From JACRNA01 sp964366335 (GTDB lineage: Bacteria > Patescibacteriota > Microgenomatia > CAZETR01 > Amesbacteraceae), in the NCBI GenBank assembly GCA_964366335.1, contig CAYITQ010000007.1, positions 1 to 28,347 on the forward strand: a DNA stretch of 28,347 bases, given 5' to 3'. Below, in pieces: positions 21,135 through 28,287 of this stretch. Numbering within the stretch: position 1 is the first letter of the stretch; the number at the start of each line of letters is the position of its first letter. The position numbers were made by a program, and so were the translations under genes. The notes beneath the pieces were generated by a model. It did not search any database. It was not told the origin of the DNA and saw nothing but the letters and a program-made list of their open reading frames with translations.

Positions 21135-22487
21135 ATGAATCTTAAAAAAATAATAGGTATTATTATTGCGGGGATAGTTCTGGCTGCGGTGGTGGCTTTG
21201 GTAATTATTAAATTTCCCCCAAAACTTAAAAATAAAAAAGTAGAGCCGGTGACTGTAACTTATTGGGGGCTGTGGGAACCCGAGAGTGTGATGCGGCCGG
21301 TTATATCTGACTTCGAAGCCGCTAATCCTACTATAAAAATAAATTATATTTTTCAGTCTCAGCGTGAATACCGGGAAAGACTGCAAAATGCCTTGGCTGC
21401 GGGACGCGGTCCGGATGTTTTCCGTATTCACAATACCTGGATGCCAATGTTTAAGTCCGAGCTAGCTCCGATTCCCCCCGAAGTTTATTCGGCTTCCGAA
21501 TACGAGAGTATTTTTTATGGTGTTACCAGAAACGACTTGCGGGCAGGGGGAAATTATATGGCCGTACCCCTGATGATTGATGGGCTGGCGTTATTTACAA
21601 ATGACGAATTGTTTTCCCAGGGGGGTAAGACGGTGCCTACCTCCTGGGAAGAACTGAGAAAGACGGCGGGTGAAATGTCGGTTTGTGATTCCGAAGATGG
21701 CCGGTGTAATAGTGGTGACAAAATATTAATTTCGGGAGCAGCCATGGGGACAGCTGACAATGTAGATCATTGGCAGGATATCTTGGGTGTCCTGATGCTG
21801 CAAAACAATGTCAATCTGGCTTCTCCTGTCGGGCAATCTGCCGAAGAGTCTTTACAATATTACACGATTTTCAACCGGGCCGATCATATTTGGGACTCCA
21901 CACTACCCACATCAACCGTGATGTTTGCCAATGGTAAGCTGGCCATGTATTTTGCGCCATCCTGGCGGGTATTTGATTTGCAAGCCATTAATCCAAAGTT
22001 AAAATTTTCCGTGCATCCCATTCCCCAGCTGCCTCTCGACTCCGCCCGGGGTGAAAAGCCCATCACCTGGGCCAGTTATTGGGCCGAGGGGGTCAGTAAG
22101 AAATCTACCCAAGGTGCGGCCGCCTGGAAGTGGGTCAAATACCTGTCTGGTCGTGAAACTTTACAAAAATTGTATCAATCGGCCAGTAGTTCGAGAGCTT
22201 TTGGCGAAATTTACAGCCGGGTTGATATGCAACCACTATTGACAGATCCTTTAGTATCTCCGTATGCTGCTCAGGCCATAAATTCCAAATCTTGGTACTT
22301 GGTGTCCAATACTTTTGATGGACCGACAGGCATTAATTCCAAAATAAATGCTCTCTATGCTCAGGCGGTTACGGATGTCAATGCCGGCCGGCAAACCACA
22401 GAAGTTACCAAGACCTTGTCAACAGGAATAAATGGGGTATTATCCCAGTATGGCTTGGCGACACAAATTATCCCCCCGACACCTTGA
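21135..22487 (+). CDS. Extracellular solute-binding protein (family 1, ABC-type)
   Basis: 450 residues. N-terminal membrane anchor at about 5-24 (GIIIAGIVLAAVVALVII) without a lipobox Cys. The mature part has the typical start VTVTYWGLWEPESVMRPVIS, then QREYRERLQNALAAGRGPDV, a hinge region VPLMIDGLALFTNDELF, and WASYWAEGVSKKS. This is the SBP_bac_1 fold that delivers sugars or similar solutes to ABC transporters. No permease or ATPase gene is adjacent, so the partner is elsewhere or the protein serves as a receptor. It starts 2 nt after smpB. Confidence 0.85.
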   Translation: MNLKKIIGIIIAGIVLAAVVALVIIKFPPKLKNKKVEPVTVTYWGLWEPESVMRPVISDFEAANPTIKINYIFQSQREYRERLQNALAAGRGPDVFRIHNTWMPMFKSELAPIPPEVYSASEYESIFYGVTRNDLRAGGNYMAVPLMIDGLALFTNDELFSQGGKTVPTSWEELRKTAGEMSVCDSEDGRCNSGDKILISGAAMGTADNVDHWQDILGVLMLQNNVNLASPVGQSAEESLQYYTIFNRADHIWDSTLPTSTVMFANGKLAMYFAPSWRVFDLQAINPKLKFSVHPIPQLPLDSARGEKPITWASYWAEGVSKKSTQGAAAWKWVKYLSGRETLQKLYQSASSSRAFGEIYSRVDMQPLLTDPLVSPYAAQAINSKSWYLVSNTFDGPTGINSKINALYAQAVTDVNAGRQTTEVTKTLSTGINGVLSQYGLATQIIPPTP

Positions 22488-23190
22488 GACCCTGAAATAC
22501 TTTGATCAGTATGATTATCCGTTGACAAAAGATGAATTAGAGTTTTGGTCGGGTGCAAAAGTCCGGTGGTTACCCAAAAGACCTAAGCTAGAAAAGATAC
22601 GAAGGCTTAGAGAAAAATATAGTTTATTAAAATGGGGGATTGCTTACCGCCAAGCGGCCAGACTGGCGAAATTACCATTAGTTGCGGCTATTTTTGTGAC
22701 CGGATCCCTGGCTATGAATAATTGCAAAAAGTCAGACGATATTGATTTGATGATAATTACTTATCCCAACACTCTTTGGATAACTAGATTTTTAGTAAAT
22801 GTTTATTTTTTGAAATACCGCCGTTTTCCGGGCGCAAAAACCGCTCCCGATAAAATTTGCACCAACTTATGGCTCGATACTAACAACTTAGTTATGCATA
22901 CTCATAGTTTATACACCTCTCACGAAATATTGCAAGCCAAATGTATTTTTGATAGAGGCGGAGTGCAAGACCAATTTCTAAAACAAAATGCGTGGGTCAA
23001 GGATTATTTGCCCAATGCATATAAAAAATCATTTGAAAATTTAAAATTTAAAAATTATAAATTGATTAAAAATTATAAATTAAAAATTATAAATTATATT
23101 TTGTTTTATGTGCAGTGGCTGTATATGAAGCCCAAAATGACGACCGAAAAAGTGGGCCCGGGTTTCGCCTTCTTTCATCCCCGAAAATGA
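22432..23190 (+). CDS. Nucleotidyltransferase-fold protein (Pol-beta superfamily)
   Basis: 252 residues; the ATG at 22432, with AGGA upstream, is used, overlapping the previous gene by 56 nt. An ATG at 22450 is the alternative. Residues about 13-60 look like a winged helix (LETLKYFDQYDYPLTKDELE). The core FVTGSLAMNNCKKSDDIDLM, with Gly91-Ser92 and Asp103/Asp105, matches the GS-x(8-12)-D-x-D metal-binding signature of nucleotidyltransferases. Family members transfer nucleotides to RNA, proteins or small molecules; the substrate here is unknown. The C-terminus contains an AT-rich heptamer array. Confidence 0.72.
   Translation: MGYYPSMAWRHKLSPRHLETLKYFDQYDYPLTKDELEFWSGAKVRWLPKRPKLEKIRRLREKYSLLKWGIAYRQAARLAKLPLVAAIFVTGSLAMNNCKKSDDIDLMIITYPNTLWITRFLVNVYFLKYRRFPGAKTAPDKICTNLWLDTNNLVMHTHSLYTSHEILQAKCIFDRGGVQDQFLKQNAWVKDYLPNAYKKSFENLKFKNYKLIKNYKLKIINYILFYVQWLYMKPKMTTEKVGPGFAFFHPRK
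23036..23098 (+). repeat. AT-rich heptamer array inside the nucleotidyltransferase gene
   Basis: Nine contiguous units in register, from AAAATTT, AAAATTT, AAAAATT, ATAAATT, GATTAAA to AATTATA, AATTAAA, AATTATA, AATTATA. They encode Lys/Asn/Tyr/Ile-rich residues around KFKNYKLIKNYKLKIINY. A different heptamer from the ATTGCTC family but the same architecture. Confidence 0.7.
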
Positions 23191-23235
23191 AATGGTGAAG
23201 GAGTGGGTAATTACAAGCACTTAACAATGGGTGGG

Positions 23236-25347
23236 TTAATTGGCGACGGTAGGTTCCGGTTTTGGAGCAACGGGAGCCGGCTCGGAAACCGGAGGAGATG
23301 ATGGAGCGGGGGATGCCGTCTCCACAGGAACATTCGGCTGGGGAGGTGGAGGTGGAGTCGATTCGGGGGTAGGCGGTTGGCTGGAATTTTGACAATTACT
23401 GCCGGTCCAATACTGACCCGAAGGGCAAGAACCATATCCCATAGGGGGATTGTTGGTAACGTCCGAGGCCCTGACACAACCGCAAGCTCCATTTACCCAG
23501 CTGACGCAGGTTCCGCCGCCAGATCTGCAAGCCGCTTCCTGAGATTCCCGGCTGGGACCGGAGTTGTTGCCACCACCTTGGGTCGTGGGATAATTATAAT
23601 CACTGTCGCGGCAAGTGCAGGCCTGCTGATCCCAATTCTTTCCGGATTCACAACCACGCTCGGGTGGTTTGCAGGCGGAACGGGAATCCGGTCTTTCACA
23701 ACCGCAAGCTCCATTGTTCCAGCTGACGCAGGTTCCACCACCAGATTTACAAGCTGCTTCCTGAGATTCCCGGCTAGGACCAGTGACTTGAGTATTAGCT
23801 TGGGGATTGGGTACGCAATATCCCCCTTGGGGATTGACCGCCTCCGGGACCCAATTGGAATTGGGTCCACACTTTCCCTGACCGGTGTAATAGGGACCAC
23901 CCGGAGTGGTGGTCAGGGGGGGAAGGGCATAGGGATTATTAAAAGTACTTCTACCGGACGATTGGCCGGAGTCGTTCTGGGTGTAATTGGGAATACAATA
24001 ACCTCCATTTGGATTATCTGATACCGGCACAAAATGGGAATTGGACGGACAATTAATTTTGTTTCTGGCATCAGCCCCGCTTGGGGCGCAATATCCACCA
24101 GCCGGACTTTGCGGCCGTGAGACCCAATCGAAACCGGCTCCACATTGGGCTCCGTATTTTTGACTGAGGTTATACATTCTTTGATATTCCACCGGAAGAT
24201 TGCCGATTTCCACATTATTTTTTGAAATGAAATTATTGACCATAGCCAAATCTTCGGGCCGGGGTTTGAAGCGTTCCACTATTTCGTTGAATTTCTTTGA
24301 ATCTTGGCCGTCTGGTTTAAACAGACTGGCGTCAATTAAGTCTGGCCGGAGAGTATTTTGGATTTCTTCCAATCTGACTACCGGTACCCAATATTTTCTC
24401 AATTCCACAGGCACCTGGTCTCCGGGGTTATAAGTTTTGGCAAAAGCCTGAATTTTGTTGAGGACGGTGTCACCGGGTTTTTGTTCTTCGAGTCTTTGCA
24501 TTTCCTGAAAACGCATGGTTTCATGTATCTTAAAAAATTCATCCGGGTAGAGACTTTTGCTGGTCTCGTTTAGACTGATAAAATCCGATTGGGAGACTAC
24601 TCCTTCTTTGACGTATTTGCCCACCTCTTGTCTGGCTTCCGCTCTGGATTTGACGCCGATTAGCTTGTTTACTTCCTGCGAAGACAGCAAGCCTTGTGAT
24701 TGCAGTGACTGCAACCGGGCCACCAAATCGTCCGGTATAGCCGGACGGTTGTTCAAATCAGCCACAGTATCGGTGCCTTTCCAGCTGGCTTTCAAGGCTT
24801 CGCCAACGGCGGCATCCGCTTGGTTGGGAACCTGAATCCGGACTTGCTCCAAAATTACATTATGTTTGGCGGTTTCCGTTTCCAGATTTCCCAACAGGTC
24901 TGTGACATTTTTATTTTGGCCGCTTAACGATACGAGATTGTCGGAAACCTCCGTCATGGTCTGACGGTACGAATTTGCGGCGGAGGAAATAGCCCGGGAA
25001 TTGTCGGAGGCGGCCAATTGTTGTATTTCCTCCAAGCGCTCACCGGCAATTTGAATCATCAAGTTGTTTTTGTTTTTTTGATCAAAGGTCAGGACCAGCT
25101 GGACTCTTTCTTGCAAGGGTTTGACAAAGTAAAAAGGACTGGCGGGTGTCAGATTTTTTCCAAACATATAGCGGCCAAACCTGACTGGAGCCGTAAGTCC
25201 CAAGACTTTGGTTTGCCCAAGGCCAAGAGTGGAACTCCAGTTGTATGAAGAGGGGGTGACGGTCGTGGCCCGGACCAAAGATACCGACAGCAGCAAATAC
25301 CCCCATAAGCAGAAGAAGACAAACAATAAACCCGCAACATTTTTCAC
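23236..25347 (-). CDS. Secreted Cys-rich repeat protein with DUF5667-like N-terminal domain
   Basis: 703 residues from the GTG at 25345-25347, chosen because it gives a proper signal peptide (VKNVAGLLFVFFCLWGYLLL) and lies 9 nt from an extended -10. Residues about 40-150 resemble the DUF5667 helical domain (ASPFYFVKPLQERVQL). A long helical region follows. The C-terminal third has three repeats around Cys-x(n)-GGYC-xP (AGGYCAP, NGGYCIP, QGGYCVP) and two copies of PSRESQEAACKSGGGTCVSW, then a Pro-rich tail (PPPPPQP). Cys pairs suggest disulfide-stabilised extracellular repeats. Function unknown; adhesion or surface display would fit. Confidence 0.7.
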   Translation of the reverse strand: MKNVAGLLFVFFCLWGYLLLSVSLVRATTVTPSSYNWSSTLGLGQTKVLGLTAPVRFGRYMFGKNLTPASPFYFVKPLQERVQLVLTFDQKNKNNLMIQIAGERLEEIQQLAASDNSRAISSAANSYRQTMTEVSDNLVSLSGQNKNVTDLLGNLETETAKHNVILEQVRIQVPNQADAAVGEALKASWKGTDTVADLNNRPAIPDDLVARLQSLQSQGLLSSQEVNKLIGVKSRAEARQEVGKYVKEGVVSQSDFISLNETSKSLYPDEFFKIHETMRFQEMQRLEEQKPGDTVLNKIQAFAKTYNPGDQVPVELRKYWVPVVRLEEIQNTLRPDLIDASLFKPDGQDSKKFNEIVERFKPRPEDLAMVNNFISKNNVEIGNLPVEYQRMYNLSQKYGAQCGAGFDWVSRPQSPAGGYCAPSGADARNKINCPSNSHFVPVSDNPNGGYCIPNYTQNDSGQSSGRSTFNNPYALPPLTTTPGGPYYTGQGKCGPNSNWVPEAVNPQGGYCVPNPQANTQVTGPSRESQEAACKSGGGTCVSWNNGACGCERPDSRSACKPPERGCESGKNWDQQACTCRDSDYNYPTTQGGGNNSGPSRESQEAACRSGGGTCVSWVNGACGCVRASDVTNNPPMGYGSCPSGQYWTGSNCQNSSQPPTPESTPPPPPQPNVPVETASPAPSSPPVSEPAPVAPKPEPTVAN

Positions 25348-25356
25348 TGATTTAAT

Positions 25357-25365
25357 ATTATACCA
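25357..25365 (-). promoter_or_regulatory. Extended -10 promoter (TGG-TATAAT) for the Cys-rich protein
   Basis: On the minus strand TGGTATAAT has a perfect hexamer, 9 nt before the GTG at 25347, so the transcript would be leaderless or nearly so. This supports the GTG over the ATG at 25404, which lies upstream of the promoter. Confidence 0.6.
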
Positions 25366-25465
25366 GCCAAAATTTTCTGTCAACAGCAGTTTAAGCAGTT
25401 TCAATTGGTTTGTTCAAATTGCCATAGGGAGATAGAAGCCGGTATCACATCAATCGCTCATATTG

Positions 25466-25471
25466 TATAAT
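25466..25471 (+). promoter_or_regulatory. TATAAT box, probable original promoter of tRNA-Asn
   Basis: A perfect TATAAT 23 nt before the duplicated tRNA 5' half (25495). It lies about 340 nt upstream of the intact tRNA, so the tRNA now appears to be expressed by readthrough of the GIY-YIG gene. Confidence 0.4.
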
Positions 25472-25494
25472 CGAGGCTGGTCTTTAAAAACTTA

Positions 25495-25538
25495 TTCCGT
25501 GGTAGCTCTCCGCCGGCCGGCGGAGGTAGAGCAAGATC
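25495..25538 (+). pseudogene. Partial copy of tRNA-Asn (5' half) with a palindrome in the D loop
   Basis: TTCCGTGGTAGCTC (25495-25508) and GTAGAGCAAGATC (25526-25538) match the acceptor/D-arm/anticodon-stem half of tRNA-Asn at 25811-25841 with one mismatch. The D loop is replaced by an insertion whose core, with the last C of the D stem, is the perfect palindrome CTCCGCCGGCCGGCGGAG (25508-25525). It breaks off before the anticodon and runs directly into the GIY-YIG gene. The extended D-arm would form a strong hairpin in the GIY-YIG leader. Confidence 0.8.
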
Positions 25539-25542
25539 TAAT

Positions 25543-25800
25543 ATGTTTTGGGTGTATACAATATATAACAAGAATCACAATAAGATTTATATCGGACAGA
25601 CTTCTGATCTAGATAGAAGAATTGTTGAACACAACGACAAAAATAATTCCAAACATCACTACACTAAGTCATTTTCTGGAAGTTGGATATTAATATACTC
25701 AGAGCCTGTCAGTGATAGAATCCAGGCTTTAAAACGAGAAAAGCAATTAAAAAGTTTTCGAGGAAGAGAGTTTGTCAAAAGGTATATACCCGAAGTATAA
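25543..25800 (+). CDS. Small GIY-YIG nuclease-domain protein
   Basis: 85 residues, a lone GIY-YIG domain. Motifs: VYTI (GIY position) at about 4-7, IYIGQT (YIG) at 15-20, catalytic Arg in DLDRRIVEHN, and the C-terminal ALKREKQLKSF with Glu, typical of the YhbQ/UvrC-N-terminal type. The domain cleaves DNA; these short versions are found as repair-associated or homing-type nucleases, with no assured target. It sits between a partial tRNA-Asn and the intact one, beginning 5 nt after the tRNA fragment, so it is probably a mobile cassette. Confidence 0.88.
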   Translation: MFWVYTIYNKNHNKIYIGQTSDLDRRIVEHNDKNNSKHHYTKSFSGSWILIYSEPVSDRIQALKREKQLKSFRGREFVKRYIPEV

Positions 25801-25811
25801 TGAGCAAGCAT

Positions 25812-25886
25812 TCCGCGGTAGCTCAATGGTAGAGCAAGATCCTGTTAAGATCGAGGTTCGGGGTTCGAGTCCCTGCCGCGGAGCCA
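25812..25886 (+). tRNA. tRNA-Asn (anticodon GTT), CCA encoded
   Basis: Acceptor stem TCCGCGG (25812-25818) pairs with CCGCGGA (25876-25882), followed by G73 and an encoded CCA (25884-25886). D stem GCTC/GAGC; anticodon loop CTGTTAA (25842-25848) gives GTT; T stem CGGGG/CCCTG with loop TTCGAGT. The only defect is an A-G mismatch at the top of the anticodon stem. It is followed by a terminator-like hairpin and an accessory cassette. Confidence 0.96.
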
Positions 25887-25903
25887 AACAGCTTGACCAC
25901 CTG

Positions 25904-25979
25904 AAAAAGCCCGATTGAATTTTTTCCTCAGTAATTAAATTTCTCCTCGAGCTATTTTTCTCCTTATATCGGGTTTTTT
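25904..25979 (+). terminator. Long-loop terminator-like hairpin after tRNA-Asn
   Basis: AAAAAGCCCGAT (25904-25915) pairs with ATCGGGTTTTTT (25968-25979), a 12-bp stem with one G-U pair, ending in a T run. The 52-nt loop is T-rich and unusually long for an intrinsic terminator. Confidence 0.5.
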
Positions 25980-26000
25980 GTGTGTTGGTTTTTTGTTCAC

Positions 26001-26009
26001 TGATATAAT
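26001..26009 (+). promoter_or_regulatory. Extended -10 promoter (TGA-TATAAT) of the three-gene cassette
   Basis: TGATATAAT with a perfect hexamer, 6 nt before the ATG at 26016, so the mRNA is predicted leaderless. Identical to the 9-mer at 4815-4823. Confidence 0.62.
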
Positions 26010-26015
26010 TAGGGC

Positions 26016-26348
26016 ATGGACAATTTCTTTGATGAATTAAAAATTATAACCGACCAGGTATATTCTGGTAGCCGACCAACTAATTTTCACCAAAGCGTAG
26101 TGGATATTCTGATAAATCATGGAATTCAGCTTAGACAAGATGATGGCTTAAATCCAAAAGTAACAATTTCTCACCCAACAAGCTTACCAGGCAGTATGGT
26201 TGTTGGTCTTAGGTACACAAAAAAAGATGGGACAAAGACCGAAGACCATTTTTTGTTTCAGCGAGGACTTCCAGTAGAGAGATGTTATGGCATAAAGTTA
26301 GAAAAGTTACTCCCGGAATATAAGGGATCGCATAAATTACAGAGGTGA
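26016..26348 (+). CDS. Small hypothetical protein, first gene of the cassette
   Basis: 110 residues, start MDNFFDELKIITDQVYSGSR. Looks like a compact alpha/beta protein with no signal or membrane segment; the middle is rich in short strands (PKVTISHPTSLPGSMVVGLR). I recognise no family. The gene carries its own leaderless promoter and is 6 nt upstream of the next gene. It could be an antitoxin or regulator on size and position alone, but nothing in the sequence shows DNA binding. Confidence 0.6.
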   Translation: MDNFFDELKIITDQVYSGSRPTNFHQSVVDILINHGIQLRQDDGLNPKVTISHPTSLPGSMVVGLRYTKKDGTKTEDHFLFQRGLPVERCYGIKLEKLLPEYKGSHKLQR

Positions 26349-26354
26349 AACAGT

Positions 26355-27092
26355 ATGAAAGCAAATTACTCGCCAGAATTAGACAGCATAGACATCTTCT
26401 TTAGCCCAAACAAGGCTTTACAGAGGATGGTTGGGCTTTACGAAAGAGACGGGATTGAAAAAGCCTTAAAAGTTGATGCTTTCAAACCTGTTCGAGAAGC
26501 GTGGGCAGCAGCCGTTTTTCTTCTTGGCTACTCTCAAATCACAAAGTGTCAATACTGGCTTAGAGAAAACCCAAAGAAGAACGATGCTCCAGACGTTTTT
26601 GCTATTGGGTTTCGGAACCCTAAACCTAATGAAAAGGGAGTTACTCGGGAAGTGATAGAGATTGAAGTTTGTGAGTATGACGAACACGCCAAGGAAAACA
26701 TTGCTAATCATATTAAGACAAAACTTAGTGATAAAGCATACAATCTTTCAACCTTTTTGATTTGTTACATCCATACAAAAGGGGAGACAAGGTTAATCGA
26801 TGTCATCAACGGATTAAAGGATATCCAGACCTCAGTAAGAGAAATCTGGTTGCTTTTTCATCTTGATAAAGCGCCTATTGGTAATTTTATAATTGCTCGA
26901 GTATTTTTAAGAGGAGCGGATTTGGCTAAAACTAACTTACAGTATAAGGGGAACTATATTGAATTGGCGAAAATTACGCAAAGAGATATGGTTAAACCAA
27001 TGATGGGTTCGGGGCGTAAAGTAGATTTTTTTAAGATGGGGATGGCATATGTGCCGTTGCCCAGGGCTAAAAAAATTAAAGGAACAATTTAA
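26355..27092 (+). CDS. Hypothetical protein, possible degenerate PD-(D/E)xK-like fold
   Basis: 245 residues. An AGAGGTG Shine-Dalgarno site precedes the ATG. The stretch DAPDVFAIGF (Asp77/Asp80), then TREVIEIEVCEYDEHA (Glu102, Glu104), resembles the spacing of a PD-(D/E)xK nuclease core, but the Lys is replaced by Val/Cys and the assignment is weak. The remaining sequence is alpha/beta (LSTFLICYIHTKG, then IREIWLLFHLDK-like REIWLLFHLDKAPIG). No membrane segment. It is 6 nt after the first gene and 4 nt before the HEPN gene, so the three are one operon. Confidence 0.55.
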   Translation: MKANYSPELDSIDIFFSPNKALQRMVGLYERDGIEKALKVDAFKPVREAWAAAVFLLGYSQITKCQYWLRENPKKNDAPDVFAIGFRNPKPNEKGVTREVIEIEVCEYDEHAKENIANHIKTKLSDKAYNLSTFLICYIHTKGETRLIDVINGLKDIQTSVREIWLLFHLDKAPIGNFIIARVFLRGADLAKTNLQYKGNYIELAKITQRDMVKPMMGSGRKVDFFKMGMAYVPLPRAKKIKGTI

Positions 27093-27096
27093 CTAT

Positions 27097-27831
27097 ATGG
27101 AAAATGATGATGACACTAAAACAATCGCAATCCTCGACGGCTATATTCATAAATACCGCTCTGAGGGATTAAGGGAAGTTTTATCTGATTGCAACAGCTT
27201 TGGAAACCCAGAGTTGAATTTCCTATATCTGGAAATCTATGCTTGTTGCCGGAATGGTCAATTTATGCTGGGGCTTACGGGTGCTGGCATGTTCATGGAA
27301 CAGTTCACAAATGAAGTGTGGGTTATCGAGCAAGTTCACAAGGCTCAACTGCGTAATCAATTCAACAGTTGGGATGAAGTCATGACTTTTTTAGAATCAC
27401 AATACCAAATGGTTGAAAGCAAAAAAGTTGGCTACAAAAAAGACGTAAGACCTGTTTTAGAGACGATACTCGATAAAAAAGACCTAGAGGCAATAGAACT
27501 GCTTAGGGATTTTGTCAGAAACACCTTTGTTCATTCTAAACGCATTAAGTTACTAGATACTTTACGAAAACACGGCGTTATACCAAATGAAGTGCCAGCA
27601 GGAAAAGCTACGTTTGCAGAAGGAAAAATCATCAAAACGGAGGAGGTTAAATTATCGCCGACCCACCCTTTAATTAACAAAGTAGGATTTAGGGCAATCG
27701 CTAGACAGCTTGCTCCAGCGGTTTTAATTTTTATATTTGAGATGTTTAAGAAATATCATATGAAATTAGCACCCTATAGAGACGACAAGATTAAATTTCC
27801 AGGTCATGAATGTGATTACGACCCTAATTAA
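27097..27831 (+). CDS. Probable HEPN-domain protein, third gene of the cassette
   Basis: 244 residues from the ATG at 27097, 4 nt after the previous stop. Almost entirely helical. The motif VRNTFVHSKR (Arg141-Asn142 to His146) fits R-x4-H with Asn next to the Arg, the catalytic signature of HEPN ribonucleases, positioned between two long helices (DKKDLEAIELLRDF before, IKLLDTLRKHG after). HEPN proteins cut RNA in toxin-antitoxin, abortive-infection and CRISPR-linked systems. A second helical block lies at 54-85 (GQFMLGLTGAGMFMEQFTNE). The C-terminus has a hydrophobic LAPAVLIFIFEMFKK helix. Only the motif and fold class support the call; the family is not pinned down. Confidence 0.5.
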   Translation: MENDDDTKTIAILDGYIHKYRSEGLREVLSDCNSFGNPELNFLYLEIYACCRNGQFMLGLTGAGMFMEQFTNEVWVIEQVHKAQLRNQFNSWDEVMTFLESQYQMVESKKVGYKKDVRPVLETILDKKDLEAIELLRDFVRNTFVHSKRIKLLDTLRKHGVIPNEVPAGKATFAEGKIIKTEEVKLSPTHPLINKVGFRAIARQLAPAVLIFIFEMFKKYHMKLAPYRDDKIKFPGHECDYDPN

Positions 27832-27945
27832 GGATAAACAAATTGGAGGGCTGGCCTGGATAGAAAGTAAGTCCGAACGTCCTCTACGACGGGGAGCACT
27901 TCGGCAAGCTCAGTGTTATAACCAGTTGGCACTTAATATACCAAA
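27832..27945. other. Short intergenic region with one small repeat-like hairpin
   Basis: Convergent intergenic space with no gene. CACTTCGGCAAGCTCAGTG at 27897-27915 can form a short stem (CACT/AGTG) and looks like a dispersed palindromic repeat, but only one copy is here. No T-run terminator is visible. Confidence 0.3.
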
Positions 27946-28272
27946 TTAAGAAGAAACTAAAATTCGTAATTCTATATTCGTTGCTCCAAAAACTTCTTCG
28001 TAACTCTGGGAGAGCTTGTGTGCTTCGGAGTTATTCTTAACCTTAGCAAAATAATCAGGTAGGTTAAAGTTATCCTCAAAATAAACTCTTTCAATAAACC
28101 TGTCTTTTTCAAGAGTTTGTCTACCTACAATTTGTTTGTCTTCAACTTTATGAAGCTCGTGTTTTTTGGCTCCAAACCCTTCAAAAGTTGGGCCAGCAGT
28201 TTCGTTAAACCATTCGATAAACGTCTGCTCTTTATCTTCTGGAATCGTCATCGACCACTGGAGAATTTTCAT
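27946..28272 (-). CDS. Small protein, probable dimeric alpha/beta-barrel (ferredoxin-like) fold
   Basis: 108 residues, start MKILQWSMTIPEDKEQTFIE. Strand-helix-strand alternation: WSMTIPEDKEQTFIEWFNET, then HELHKVEDKQIVGRQTL, FIERVYFEDNF, a long middle helix and IELRILVSS at the end. This matches the shape of dimeric alpha/beta-barrel proteins (antibiotic-biosynthesis-monooxygenase/NIPSNAP type), but no family motif is certain and no substrate can be named. It is convergent with the HEPN gene and has a possible -10 (TAAAAT) 9 nt upstream of its ATG. Confidence 0.6.
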   Translation of the reverse strand: MKILQWSMTIPEDKEQTFIEWFNETAGPTFEGFGAKKHELHKVEDKQIVGRQTLEKDRFIERVYFEDNFNLPDYFAKVKNNSEAHKLSQSYEEVFGATNIELRILVSS

Positions 28273-28281
28273 CGTCTTAGT

Positions 28282-28287
28282 ATTTTA
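28282..28287 (-). promoter_or_regulatory. Possible -10 (TAAAAT) of the alpha/beta-barrel-like gene
   Basis: On the minus strand TAAAAT lies 9 nt before the ATG at 28272, the same near-leaderless spacing seen at other first genes here. No clear -35. Confidence 0.3.

Noticed and set aside
23377..24021. Long plus-strand frame opposite the Cys-rich gene
   Set aside because: It is an antisense reading of repeated Gly/Cys codons in the secreted protein.
25348..25404. Longer N-terminus for the Cys-rich protein
   Set aside because: The extended codons lie in and upstream of the promoter, and the GTG at 25347 starts the signal peptide.
27841..27945. Possible RNase P RNA or other structured RNA (a GTAAGTCCGAACGTCC stretch)
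   Set aside because: The order and spacing of conserved RNase P blocks do not fit, and the space is far too short.
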